From positions 186,001 through 250,000 of the forward strand of contig NZ_LECU01000005.1 in NCBI RefSeq assembly GCF_001027745.1: 64,000 nt of DNA. Reading direction: 5' to 3'. The notes beneath the pieces were generated by a model that was not told the origin of the DNA, did no database searches, and was given only the letters and a program-made list of their open reading frames with translations. Source of the DNA: Pedobacter sp. BMA (lineage in GTDB: Bacteria > Bacteroidota > Bacteroidia > Sphingobacteriales > Sphingobacteriaceae). Positions within the stretch are counted from its first letter, which is position 1; each line of letters begins with the position of its first letter. This document shows, in pieces, positions 18,986 through 27,715 of this stretch. The position numbers and the translations under genes were made by a program.

Positions 18986-21484
18986 ATGATAAAACTTTTT
19001 AAATTCCCCATGCTCGCAATTGCGGTAAGTTTACTTACTGCATTCAGCGTTTCGGCCCAGCCCGGTTTTGGTACAGCCGAAAAAATAAATGCCGACTGGC
19101 GTTTCCATCTCGGAGATATTGATCCCAAGAAAGAACCGGATCAGCGCGACAGATCCTGGAGAACAGTACAGCTCCCGCACGACTGGACCATTAAACAAAC
19201 GTATAGCCCAACTTATGCCAGTGCTACCGGATACCTTCCCGGAGGTATAGGATGGTATCAGAAAAAGCTAAACATCACAAAACAAGACCAGGGAAAGAAA
19301 CTATTCCTCTATTTTGAAGGCGTGTACAACCGCAGTGAGGTTTTCCTGAACGGGAAATCGCTGGGCAAACGGCCTAACGGCTACATCTCTTTCAGCTACG
19401 ACATCACCTCTCTTGTAAAATTCGGAGAAGAAAATCAAATCACCGTTCGTGTAGACCACAGCCTGGATGCTGATTCACGCTGGTATACAGGCTCTGGAAT
19501 TTATCGCGACGTCTATCTGGTACGGTCAAATCCGGTACACCTCGAACAATGGGGAATTTATGCCTTCCCGACAGTTGATGGCAATAAAGGAACACTGAAC
19601 ATACAGGCGGATTTAAAAAATGAATCCGCAGCAAATACATCATTAATCGTAGTAAATGAACTATTGGATAAAAGTGGTAAAGTATTGGTCAAAAAATCAG
19701 ACAAAATCACACTTGCAACCAGTGCCAGTCAACAGATTAATACCAGCCTAGCACTCAGCAATCCCCAACTCTGGAGCATCGATGCTCCAAATCGTTACCG
19801 CTTACGTACCACGGTGCTGCAAAACAATAAAATTATCGACAGCGCTACGATCGTCACCGGTTTCCGTAAATTCACTTTCGATCCCGACAAAGGCTTTGCA
19901 CTGAACGGTAAACAAATGAAGGTAAAAGGCGTATGCCTGCACCACGATGCTGGTGTGTTGGGTGCTGAAGTATATCCCGAAGTATGGCGCCGCCGTTTAC
20001 TGACCTTGAAATCGCTCGGCGTAAATGCCATCCGGACCAGCCACAATCCCCAGGCCTCATCCCTGTATGACCTTTGCGACGAATTAGGTCTTCTGGTGAT
20101 GGATGAAGCTTTCGATGAATGGGAATTTCCAAAACGCAAATGGCTTCAGGGATGGAATGTAGGTACACCTGGTTTTCAGGGTTCATTTGATTTCTTTAAA
20201 GAATGGGGAGAGAGAGACCTGGCCGACATGATCAAAAGAGACCGAAATCACCTCTCGATTTTTGCCTGGAGCATTGGCAATGAGGTAGATTATCCAAATG
20301 ATCCCTACTCCCACCCTGTTCTGGCAGGCAATGGCGAGGGTGGTTTTACACAGCCCATTTTTGGAGGTTACAAAAAGGATGCCCCTGATGCCATGCAACT
20401 GGGTATTATTGCTAAGAAACTGGCTGCTGTAGTCAGAAAATATGACACCAGCCGCCCGGTTACAGCTGGTTTGGCCGGCGTAGCCATGTCGAACGAAACA
20501 GATTATCCCGGAACGCTCGACATTGCCGGATATAATTACACGGAAAGCCGTTACCAGCAGGACCATAAGCGCTACCCTAAACGTGTGATTTTCGGCAGTG
20601 AAAACCGTCATGATTTCAGCGCCTGGAAAGCAGTGCAGGATAATGAGCATATTTTCGGCCAGTTTCTGTGGACAGGCATCGATTACCTTGGCGAATCCGG
20701 ACGATGGCCTTCACGTGGATTTTATTCCGGCCTGCTTGATTTTGGTGGTTTTATCAAACCTCGTGGCTATTTCCGCCAGTCGCTATGGTCTGATAAACCC
20801 ATGGCGTACCTCGGTACTTATCCGCTGAAAGGCGGTGGCGCTGCGTCCGATGTATGGTCGGTACTTGAATCTGAACAGGGACAGTCTAAAAACGAAACGC
20901 CATCAATGGATGCATGGGCCTCATGGAACTACCAAACCGGACAAATGATCCGAGTGGTATGCTACACCAATTCGGCTAAAGCCCACTTGGAACTGAATGG
21001 ATCTGTGGTCGGAAAAACAAAAGACTACGACAATAAAACCGGCATCATTTTCTGGGACATTCCTTATGCGGAGGGGAAACTCGAAGTAGTTGGCCTCGAT
21101 ACAAAAGGACAGGAAACTGTCCGCCATCAAATCCAGTCGAGCGGTCGCCCTCAGGCTATTAAAGTGCTGCAGGGGGAACAAATCGAACTGAAGGCAAAAG
21201 ATGGTCTTGCCCAACTCGAACTGCAACTCGTAGATGAAAATGGTGTCATGGTAGCAGGTGCTGATGATGAGATTACCTGCGAAATAGCCGGAAACGCCCG
21301 CTTATTGGGTATGGAAGCCGGAGACAATGCCGACAAAGGGGATTATACCGACAATAAACAACGGGTATTCCACGGTAAAATGATTGTATATATCCAATCA
21401 AAAGCTAAAAAAACAGAAGAAGTAACCGTGCGCTTCAGTGCACCATGGTTAAAACCTGCAATCGTAAAAATAAAATTGTTGTAG
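18986..21484 (+). CDS. GH2 beta-galactosidase-like enzyme with DUF4982 domain
   Basis: This 832-residue protein has a signal peptide ending in VSAQ. The domains are the GH2 jelly roll (NADWRFHLGD, LPHDWTI, GGIGWYQKKL), an immunoglobulin-like sandwich, the TIM barrel, a DUF4982 beta-domain (about 610-690) and a C-terminal sandwich. In the barrel FAWSIGNEVDYPN gives the acid/base Glu433 and RVIFGSEN gives the probable nucleophile Glu539. RTSHNPQ is also present. Substrate is most likely a beta-galactoside, though GH2 also includes other exo-glycosidases. The start is fixed by ATG 18986, only 2 bp after the GH43 stop. It is the last gene of the locus. Confidence 0.92.
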   Translation: MIKLFKFPMLAIAVSLLTAFSVSAQPGFGTAEKINADWRFHLGDIDPKKEPDQRDRSWRTVQLPHDWTIKQTYSPTYASATGYLPGGIGWYQKKLNITKQDQGKKLFLYFEGVYNRSEVFLNGKSLGKRPNGYISFSYDITSLVKFGEENQITVRVDHSLDADSRWYTGSGIYRDVYLVRSNPVHLEQWGIYAFPTVDGNKGTLNIQADLKNESAANTSLIVVNELLDKSGKVLVKKSDKITLATSASQQINTSLALSNPQLWSIDAPNRYRLRTTVLQNNKIIDSATIVTGFRKFTFDPDKGFALNGKQMKVKGVCLHHDAGVLGAEVYPEVWRRRLLTLKSLGVNAIRTSHNPQASSLYDLCDELGLLVMDEAFDEWEFPKRKWLQGWNVGTPGFQGSFDFFKEWGERDLADMIKRDRNHLSIFAWSIGNEVDYPNDPYSHPVLAGNGEGGFTQPIFGGYKKDAPDAMQLGIIAKKLAAVVRKYDTSRPVTAGLAGVAMSNETDYPGTLDIAGYNYTESRYQQDHKRYPKRVIFGSENRHDFSAWKAVQDNEHIFGQFLWTGIDYLGESGRWPSRGFYSGLLDFGGFIKPRGYFRQSLWSDKPMAYLGTYPLKGGGAASDVWSVLESEQGQSKNETPSMDAWASWNYQTGQMIRVVCYTNSAKAHLELNGSVVGKTKDYDNKTGIIFWDIPYAEGKLEVVGLDTKGQETVRHQIQSSGRPQAIKVLQGEQIELKAKDGLAQLELQLVDENGVMVAGADDEITCEIAGNARLLGMEAGDNADKGDYTDNKQRVFHGKMIVYIQSKAKKTEEVTVRFSAPWLKPAIVKIKLL

Positions 21485-21500
21485 TCACCAGATATCTGAT

Positions 21501-21526
21501 CCCCGGATATAAAGCATCGTCCGGGG
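21501..21526 (+). terminator. Possible hairpin at the end of the glycan operon
   Basis: CCCCGGA (21501-21507) pairs with TCCGGGG (21520-21526) across a 12-base loop, 16 bp after the GH2 stop. There is no following T-run, so termination would be weak or factor-dependent. Confidence 0.4.
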
Positions 21527-21630
21527 AAACAGATCATCTTCCTCCGTTTTGAACACATCATTCAGTAATACGGACACGCCAGGCCCCCGCTATAAAACGA
21601 ATTTTGTCTTATCATTTAATTAAATATAAA

Positions 21631-22434
21631 ATGCAAAAGACAATATTTATCACAGGTGCCTCATCAGGCTTAGGAAAAGCAACCGCCATATACTTTCAGC
21701 AGCAAGGCTGGAAGGTAATTGCTACCATGCGCAATCCCGAAAAAGAAACGGAACTGAACGCAATGGAAAACATCACCCTGTTACCGCTCGACGTAACAAA
21801 TTCAAATCAGATTAAGGAAACTGTAGAAACCGCCCTCGCAATCACTCATGTCGATGTAGTTTTTAATAATGCCGGATATGGTTTAATGGGTGCGCTTGAA
21901 TCCCTCAGCGATGAACAGATTTTAAACCAGCTCAACACCAACCTGATTGGGGTAATCAACACCACAAAAGCATTTATCCCCTATTTCAGAAAAAGGAAGT
22001 CAGGCCTCTTCATCAGCACCACATCCATGGGTGGTTTTCTTACCTTCCCGCTTCATTCCATTTATCACGCCGCAAAATTTGCTGTTGAGGGATGGTCGGA
22101 AGGTATGTCTTTCGAATTAGCTCTCCACAACATTGGAATCAAAACCGTTGCTCCTGGGGCTATTGCTACAGATTTCACCACGCGATCGCTCGACAGGAGC
22201 AGCCATCCCGAATATCAAATCCTGGAAGATAAATTATTTGGAATGGTGGACCATATGATGGATCAGGCTGCCGACCCCGCGAACATCGCAGCTATTGTTT
22301 ATGAAGCCGCAACCGATGGGAAAGATCAGCTCAGATATGTTGCCGGGGCCGATGCCAGTCAGATGTACGCACAACGAATGTCCGTAGGTTCCGAAGAGTT
22401 CCGCAAAAGCATCGCAGCTCAGTTTCTGGGATAA
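21631..22434 (+). CDS. Classical short-chain dehydrogenase/reductase (SDR)
   Basis: The protein has 267 residues. TGASSGLG (residues 8-15) is the nucleotide-binding glycine motif, NNAGYG follows in the expected place, and YHAAK (Tyr145, Lys149) is the catalytic pair with STTS just before it. It is a cytosolic NAD(P)-dependent oxidoreductase of unknown substrate, similar in length and motifs to enzymes that act on small ketones or alcohols. ATG 21631 is preferred to a TTG at 21604, which would add a basic, non-conserved tail. An AraC-type regulator follows 65 bp downstream on the same strand and may control it. Confidence 0.9.
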   Translation: MQKTIFITGASSGLGKATAIYFQQQGWKVIATMRNPEKETELNAMENITLLPLDVTNSNQIKETVETALAITHVDVVFNNAGYGLMGALESLSDEQILNQLNTNLIGVINTTKAFIPYFRKRKSGLFISTTSMGGFLTFPLHSIYHAAKFAVEGWSEGMSFELALHNIGIKTVAPGAIATDFTTRSLDRSSHPEYQILEDKLFGMVDHMMDQAADPANIAAIVYEAATDGKDQLRYVAGADASQMYAQRMSVGSEEFRKSIAAQFLG

Positions 22435-22499
22435 AAGCCAGATTAATCAATAGTTTTGTAAACATCACGCTGCCTTTTGCTAACTTTATACGATAGAAC

Positions 22500-23411
22500 A
22501 TGAAGCACATCAGGTCAATCATCGAATTTCATAAGCTATTATCGCTACCCGAACCGCAACATCCTTTGGTAAGTGTGGTCCGGGTAGAAAATATACACTT
22601 TTCAGATCCTGAAATATGGAATCACTTCTTTCTCGATTTCTATACCATATCGCTTAAAGATGGAGTGGAAGCCAGAGTTAAATACGGCCAGCAGTATTAT
22701 GATTATGATAAAGGCGTGATGACTTTTACTGCCCCCAAGCAAGTGAATTTTCTTGATCTGGAGCGTACCGATAAGCCATATATCAACAGCGGATCAGGCT
22801 ATGTATTGCTGCTTCACCCTGATTTTCTGCATGGCTATAAGCTTGCCGCCGAAATGGCAAATTATGGTTTCTTCGCATATGCAACCAATGAGGCATTGCA
22901 CCTCTCAGGACGGGAACAGGAGAATATAATCCAGATTTTTAAGAAAATAGAACAGGAATATGAGTATATCGACAGGCATACCCAGGATATCATCATCTCT
23001 CAGATTGAATTGATGATGAGCTACAGCATACGCTTTTATGAACGTCAGTTTTTAACCCGGAAAGCCGTTAACAGCGATATCCTCACCAAAGTCGATCAAT
23101 TATTGGATCGCTGTTTTCAGGATTCCGCTGCCTTAAAAAATGGTTTACCCACAGTCGAGTTCATGGCCGGAGAATTGAACTTATCAACCCATTATTTAAG
23201 TGATCTGCTCCGTTCTCTTACAGGCTTAAGTGCCCAGCAGAAAATTCACAGTACACTCATCGAAAAAGCCAAGATTAAACTGTCAACCAGCAACTTGTCC
23301 GTTAGTGAAATTGCTTTTTCCCTCGGCTTTGAATACCCGCAATCCTTCAGCAAACTGTTTAAGAAAAAAACGGAAATGTCACCCAGCGATTTCCGCAAGG
23401 CCTTTAACTAG
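22500..23411 (+). CDS. AraC-family transcriptional regulator
   Basis: This 303-residue protein has an N-terminal cupin-like sensing domain (about 1-180) and a C-terminal double helix-turn-helix domain. The second helix-turn-helix carries the AraC signature LSVSEIAFSLGFEYPQSFSKLFKKKTEMSP, written here as one recognisable block near residues 268-300. It is a cytosolic DNA-binding regulator. It lies between two SDR genes and immediately before another AraC gene (17 bp gap), so its target is probably one of these dehydrogenases. The effector is unknown. Confidence 0.9.
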   Translation: MKHIRSIIEFHKLLSLPEPQHPLVSVVRVENIHFSDPEIWNHFFLDFYTISLKDGVEARVKYGQQYYDYDKGVMTFTAPKQVNFLDLERTDKPYINSGSGYVLLLHPDFLHGYKLAAEMANYGFFAYATNEALHLSGREQENIIQIFKKIEQEYEYIDRHTQDIIISQIELMMSYSIRFYERQFLTRKAVNSDILTKVDQLLDRCFQDSAALKNGLPTVEFMAGELNLSTHYLSDLLRSLTGLSAQQKIHSTLIEKAKIKLSTSNLSVSEIAFSLGFEYPQSFSKLFKKKTEMSPSDFRKAFN

Positions 23412-23428
23412 GTATCTAAGGTAATCGA

Positions 23429-24271
23429 ATGATGATGAAGCACAACGAAATCCCACTCCATATCCTTCCGGAAATCGACTTTCTGGCCTCCGAAAAACGG
23501 ACTGCATTTGGGGAACATGCCATTAACCACAGGATAAATTTTTACGCCATAATCTGGTTTACGGCCGATGGGGGAACGCATTACATCGACTTCGAACCTT
23601 ATCCTGTCCGAAAAAACCTCGTTTACCTGCTGGCCAGAAATCAAATCCACTCCATCCCAACAAATATTCTTCCTGATGCCAGAGTAATTGTGTTCTCTTC
23701 CGACTTTCATTTATCAATCGAAGAAAAAGAGTTGAAACTGTTATTCCTGCCCATCAACAAGCGGGCGATAGAAATTCCGGATGAGTTGGAACTCCACCTC
23801 AATAACCTTTTCTCGCTCATCGTATTAGAATACTCAACCCTCGCTGATAACCGGTTGTTGCATAAATACACTTCAGCATTTCTGACTCAGTTGTACCGCC
23901 TAGCCCGCCACCAGCTTCCTGTACTACTCAGTAAAGATCTGCGGCTTATTCGATTAATAGAACTGATCGAAGAACATTATACCGAACAGCAGCCGGCAGC
24001 TTTCTATGCCCGGCAAATAGGCTTAACTACCAAACGTGCCAATGAAATTATGAAACGCTACGCAGCAACAACAATTGGTGAGTTAAGTTATAAACTACTG
24101 CTTACAGAAGGAAAAAAGGAATTGCTCAAAGGTAAAAAATCAATCAAAGAAATAGCCTACTATCTGGGTTTCAACGACCAATCTTACTTTTCCCGTTTTT
24201 TTAGAAAACGTACCGGCCTCACCCCGCAAGCATTCCAGAAGCAACTCCTGAGGAAAGTCGCATCACCGTAA
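23429..24271 (+). CDS. AraC-family transcriptional regulator
   Basis: The 280-residue protein has an N-terminal effector domain and a C-terminal AraC DNA-binding domain with IKEIAYYLGFNDQSYFSRFF and then RKRTGLTPQAF. Three in-frame ATG codons are adjacent at the start (23429, 23432, 23435); the first is listed. It begins 17 bp after the preceding AraC gene and could be translated from the same message. The two regulators differ throughout the sensing half, so they probably respond to different signals. An SDR gene follows 110 bp later and may be the regulated gene. Confidence 0.9.
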   Translation: MMMKHNEIPLHILPEIDFLASEKRTAFGEHAINHRINFYAIIWFTADGGTHYIDFEPYPVRKNLVYLLARNQIHSIPTNILPDARVIVFSSDFHLSIEEKELKLLFLPINKRAIEIPDELELHLNNLFSLIVLEYSTLADNRLLHKYTSAFLTQLYRLARHQLPVLLSKDLRLIRLIELIEEHYTEQQPAAFYARQIGLTTKRANEIMKRYAATTIGELSYKLLLTEGKKELLKGKKSIKEIAYYLGFNDQSYFSRFFRKRTGLTPQAFQKQLLRKVASP

Positions 24272-24381
24272 AATAACCGAAATGTTCGAATAGTGCTAAT
24301 CAATCTCCGGATTGTGCTGATCATTTGATGGTATTCCCCTCAACTTAGTCTGATTAAATCAGTTTATAATAAAAAGAGAAT

Positions 24382-25173
24382 ATGGAAACCCTTAAAAATC
24401 GAGTGATATTAATTACAGGTGCAGCCATGGGCCTGGGATATGCAACAGCAGTAGAAGCAGCCAAAGAAGGCGCAAAATTGTCGCTGATTGATTATAATGG
24501 CGAGCTCCTTGAAAAAGCAAAGAAAGAGATTGAAGCCTTACATCCGGAAGTGGAAATACTATTAACGATTGCCGATGTATCAGATGAAAAAGCAGTTAAA
24601 AATTATGTAGATGAAACTGTAGCAACCTACGGCCGTATAGACGGTTTTTACAATAATGCAGGAATTGAAGGCAAACAGGCTCCCTTAACAGAATATGATC
24701 TGGATGTATTTAAAAAAGTCGTAGATATTAATCTGATGGGAGTGTATTACGGACTCAAATACATCATTCCGGTGATGCAGAAGCAGGAATACGGCCGTAT
24801 TGTAAACGTCGCTTCAGTGGGTGGAATCAGAGGTGTAAAAAACCAGACTGCCTATGTAGCCACCAAACATGCTGTAGCCGGAATCACCAAAAATACTGCT
24901 CTTGAATATGGAAGTTTTGGCATACTCACCAATGCCATCGCTCCGGGTGCTATCCTTACACCAATGGTGGCAGAAGCCTTTAAACAGGTAAATCCCGAAA
25001 ATCCAAAGGCAGCAGAAGCAGAATATGCACAGGCCAATCCAACCAAAAGACTGGGCTTACCAGAGGAAGTGGGGAAACTTGTGGTGTTTTTGATGAGCGA
25101 AAATTGTAGTTATGTAAATGGTCAGATCATCGCCATTGATGGTGGCCAGTCTAATGCCTATGGAATAGTGTAG
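24382..25173 (+). CDS. Short-chain dehydrogenase/reductase (glucose-dehydrogenase-like)
   Basis: This 263-residue protein is a classical SDR. TGAAMGLG (residues 12-19) binds the dinucleotide, an acidic residue follows in LSLIDYN, which favours NAD over NADP, and YVATK (Tyr158, Lys162) is catalytic. NNAGIEG, APGAILTPM and the C-terminal YVNGQIIAIDGGQS complete the family pattern. Substrate is unknown; proteins with these motifs act on secondary alcohols and sugars. It is not closely related to the SDR at 21631, which lacks the IDGG ending. A short promoter-bearing gap separates it from the AraC gene upstream. Confidence 0.9.
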   Translation: METLKNRVILITGAAMGLGYATAVEAAKEGAKLSLIDYNGELLEKAKKEIEALHPEVEILLTIADVSDEKAVKNYVDETVATYGRIDGFYNNAGIEGKQAPLTEYDLDVFKKVVDINLMGVYYGLKYIIPVMQKQEYGRIVNVASVGGIRGVKNQTAYVATKHAVAGITKNTALEYGSFGILTNAIAPGAILTPMVAEAFKQVNPENPKAAEAEYAQANPTKRLGLPEEVGKLVVFLMSENCSYVNGQIIAIDGGQSNAYGIV

Positions 25174-25597
25174 AAACAGTTGATCAAATTATCATTGAAC
25201 AGGCAGCCATCCGGTAAATCAGAAGCAAATAGCTCTTTTTTATCAGGTGGCTGTTTTGCGAAGAAAAATTATTAATTTAGTGAAATCAAGGGATACCCCA
25301 ATTCCCTGCCTCCAAAAAATTCAAAAAAATTTCCCAAAGTCCACGTCAAGTCTACCTCCAGTCTACCTTTTCTCTACCTCCAGTCTACACCAACTGGCAG
25401 AGAACTCCGGGAAAACTCCGACGCAACTGCGGGAAGGCTCCGAAAAAACAGCCATTTCCTTGACCAAAGTCTGCAGGATTCCGTCTCAAATCCTTCAGCC
25501 GGCACCAAAACAATCCCCGAATACCACCCGAACTTTTCCCGAATTTGATATGAATTTGTCTGGGAGTCTTTTTAATCCGTTACCTATGAAAAGTCGA
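25174..25597. other. Non-coding stretch with unusual base composition
   Basis: No credible gene lies in these 424 bases. From about 25290 to 25560 the plus strand is rich in C and poor in G, with many CTCCG, CGGGAA and CTACCTCC words, unlike the flanking genes. A GTG-initiated frame (25247-25642) is open but has low-complexity, Ser/Pro/Thr-rich content and overlaps the GNAT gene, so I do not call it. The composition resembles a degenerate dispersed repeat. Confidence 0.5.
25351..25388. repeat. Two exact 16-bp direct repeats
   Basis: TCTACCTCCAGTCTAC occurs at 25351-25366 and again at 25373-25388, separated by six bases (period 22). Each copy also contains the internal word TCTAC twice. They lie inside the compositionally odd non-coding stretch. 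Confidence 0.9.
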
Positions 25598-26128
25598 TCA
25601 CCCCATCTCAAATTTTTTGCCTTCCATCTTGCCCCGCTTTAAAACAAAGAAGTAAAGATCAGCCCCACGCCTTACAATATTGCCCGTACGGACAAATCCG
25701 GCTTTCTCCAATACCCGCTGCGATCCGATATTATCAGGATGAGTAAGCGCCGTCAGATCTCCAGTCTCTGTGTGTGAAAAAGTGTAGGCCACAAGTGCGG
25801 CCGCAATCTCGCTGCCTATGCCCTTACCCCAGTAAGCTCTGGCAATGCTATACCCGATTTCATAGGCCGATGAATCCTCCTCAAAAACCCTTAGCAAGCA
25901 ATTCCCAATGCAGAAACCGGTTGTAGCGTCAAATACACCCCAGCGGCCAAAGGGACCATGCTCATAATCATCAAACACTTTCGCAAACAACGCTTTGTAG
26001 TCGCTGATACTAAATGCTGGTAAATAACGCATCACTTCCGGGTCATTGAAAAAATCGCAGAAAAGTGACTCCTCTGATTTAGCAAACTGTTTGATTACAA
26101 TGGTTGGACTTGAATAGATAACAGACAT
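25598..26128 (-). CDS. GNAT-family N-acetyltransferase (RimJ-like)
   Basis: The protein has 176 residues and the GNAT fold pattern: an N-terminal FNDPEVMRYLP segment, a central beta-strand region, the acetyl-CoA loop in YWGKGIGSE and a C-terminal NIGSQRVLEKAGF block. This arrangement is typical of RimJ/RimL-type acetyltransferases that modify N-terminal amines or small molecules. The substrate is unknown. It lies downstream of the ergothioneine cluster on the same strand, 80 bp after the DinB-like gene, without a clear terminator between, so read-through from the cluster is possible. Confidence 0.88.
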   Translation of the reverse strand: MSVIYSSPTIVIKQFAKSEESLFCDFFNDPEVMRYLPAFSISDYKALFAKVFDDYEHGPFGRWGVFDATTGFCIGNCLLRVFEEDSSAYEIGYSIARAYWGKGIGSEIAAALVAYTFSHTETGDLTALTHPDNIGSQRVLEKAGFVRTGNIVRRGADLYFFVLKRGKMEGKKFEMG

Positions 26129-26208
26129 AGGCTTCTTAAAATAAATTTTAGGTATCCAAATTTATCTATAAATAAAGAAAGCATAGTAAGGAAGCCCTTT
26201 TTTTGTTG

Positions 26209-26682
26209 TTATGATTTCCATGCACCCAGTAATCGGCGCACCACAATGATTTCAGCAATGTGGTAAGCGTTATGATCCGCTACCTGTAAGGCTTCCCGTA
26301 AAATATTCTGACCAGTACCACGTGGAATGGAAGCAAATAAATCTTGTGTATCAATCAGATTGATAAAAGCCTTTCTGTCCTGGTCAATTTGCTTCAAACA
26401 GTTTTCCCAGGCTTCTGAATTTGCCGGTGCGGTTTCTTTGGGCCAATACTCTTCCGGCCACTTCGGCGACTGGTGATTTCCATCCTTGCTAAATTCGAGC
26501 ATATCCCATTGTGCAATCCGTATATGCTCTGCCAGCTGCCAGATACTGTAAGGCAAGCCATAGGGGCGTTCACCTGTTAATTCAAAAGGTAAATCAGCAA
26601 CAGCATCTTCAAAACCCGCATGGGCTGTGCCACCATTGATAAGCTTTTTTAATTCGGTGATTAATATGTTTTCGTGTTCCAT
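26209..26682 (-). CDS. DinB/YfiT-fold protein, candidate thiol transferase
   Basis: This 157-residue protein is predicted to be a four-helix bundle of the DinB/YfiT superfamily. His53 (in LAEHI), His137 and His141 (in DHNAYH) occupy the positions of the usual three-histidine metal site. The superfamily includes bacillithiol S-transferase and mycothiol-dependent enzymes, and EgtB itself begins with a DinB-type domain. The gene follows egtD by 15 bp in the same operon. A role in conjugating or otherwise using ergothioneine or another thiol is therefore an inference from fold and context; a general metal-dependent hydrolase role cannot be excluded. Confidence 0.8.
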   Translation of the reverse strand: MEHENILITELKKLINGGTAHAGFEDAVADLPFELTGERPYGLPYSIWQLAEHIRIAQWDMLEFSKDGNHQSPKWPEEYWPKETAPANSEAWENCLKQIDQDRKAFINLIDTQDLFASIPRGTGQNILREALQVADHNAYHIAEIIVVRRLLGAWKS

Positions 26683-26697
26683 AACTATTGATCATGA

Positions 26698-27669
26698 TTA
26701 AGCAACCTTCCAGATTGCATCTACAAAATACTGACGGCTGTCGAAGAAATATTGCTGCACTTTAAATCCAGACCGGTGTGCCAGCCTTTCAATTTCTGCA
26801 ATGGCATATTTTTGTGAAATTTCCATATAAACATACTCGTTTTTTTGAAACTGAATGGCGTGTTCGCCGATGTTTACCACCTGGTTCTCCAGGCTAATTA
26901 AATAGCTTTTGCATTCGCCCGTTTCAGGATCGTAAGTGGCATAATGCTCAAAATGATCCAGGTTAAAATTCCCTTCCAGCTCGCGGTTGATGCGGTTCAA
27001 AAGGTTTAAATTAAATGAACGTGTAATGCCGCTTTTATCATTATAAGCATCAAGAATCTGCTTTGGATTCTTCTTCAGATCAAAACCAATAATTAACAGA
27101 TCATCGGGTGACAACAGGGCTTTCACCTTCACACAAAATGCTTCAGCTTCATCAACGTTCATATTGCCAATATTAGCCCCCATAAACAAAACTACTTTCT
27201 GTCTGTCTGAAGTCTCATTGGCAGCCTTTAGCATATCAAAATAGTCACCGTTCAATCCTGTAAACTGCAATTCGGGCAGCGCCTGAGGCAACTTCACACT
27301 TAAATCTGAAATGACGTGCGCTGAAATGTCAATCGGAAAGTATTGAAAATTCAATTTCTTATTAATGAGCTTGCGAAGCAAATGAATGGATTTGGTCGCA
27401 TCCCCCGCCCCAAGTTCAATCAGATCAAAGGCATCGCTGCCATCCGATATCACATTTGCAATCTGATCAGCCTGATATTGCATAATTTCCATTTCTGCAT
27501 CAGTCAGGTAATATTCTTCCATATTCATAATCTGCTGGAAAATGTAATCACCAGCCTCGTCATAAAAATATTTAGAGTGCATATATTTTGGCTTTGCACT
27601 CAAGCCAGTAATCGTTTCATTTAAAAACTGATTGTTAACCTCAGTATTCGTTTCGGTGGTGAGTATCAT
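26698..27669 (-). CDS. egtD: L-histidine N-alpha-methyltransferase (EgtD)
   Basis: The 323-residue protein matches the EgtD family. It methylates the alpha-amine of histidine three times with S-adenosylmethionine to make hercynine, the first step to ergothioneine. KYFYDEAGDYIFQQI (about 33-47), the SAM-binding DLIELGAGDATKS (82-94), MGANIGN and LLIIGFDLKKNP are the family blocks. It is cytosolic. It lies 46 bp downstream of egtB, in the same transcription unit. Typical length for the family is about 320 residues, so the gene is complete. The alternative of a generic class I methyltransferase is unlikely given the neighbour EgtB. Confidence 0.93.
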   Translation of the reverse strand: MILTTETNTEVNNQFLNETITGLSAKPKYMHSKYFYDEAGDYIFQQIMNMEEYYLTDAEMEIMQYQADQIANVISDGSDAFDLIELGAGDATKSIHLLRKLINKKLNFQYFPIDISAHVISDLSVKLPQALPELQFTGLNGDYFDMLKAANETSDRQKVVLFMGANIGNMNVDEAEAFCVKVKALLSPDDLLIIGFDLKKNPKQILDAYNDKSGITRSFNLNLLNRINRELEGNFNLDHFEHYATYDPETGECKSYLISLENQVVNIGEHAIQFQKNEYVYMEISQKYAIAEIERLAHRSGFKVQQYFFDSRQYFVDAIWKVA

Positions 27670-27715
27670 AGATTTGCTAAATCAGGGATGAATATTTGTT
27701 TTGTTATTGTTGTTC

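Noticed and set aside
21604..21630. TTG start for the SDR
   Set aside because: ATG 21631 gives the usual SDR start directly before the glycine motif.
25247..25642. 131-codon open frame in the repeat-bearing gap
   Set aside because: It begins with GTG, has a Ser/Pro/Thr-rich low-complexity content without domain features, and overlaps the GNAT gene on the other strand.
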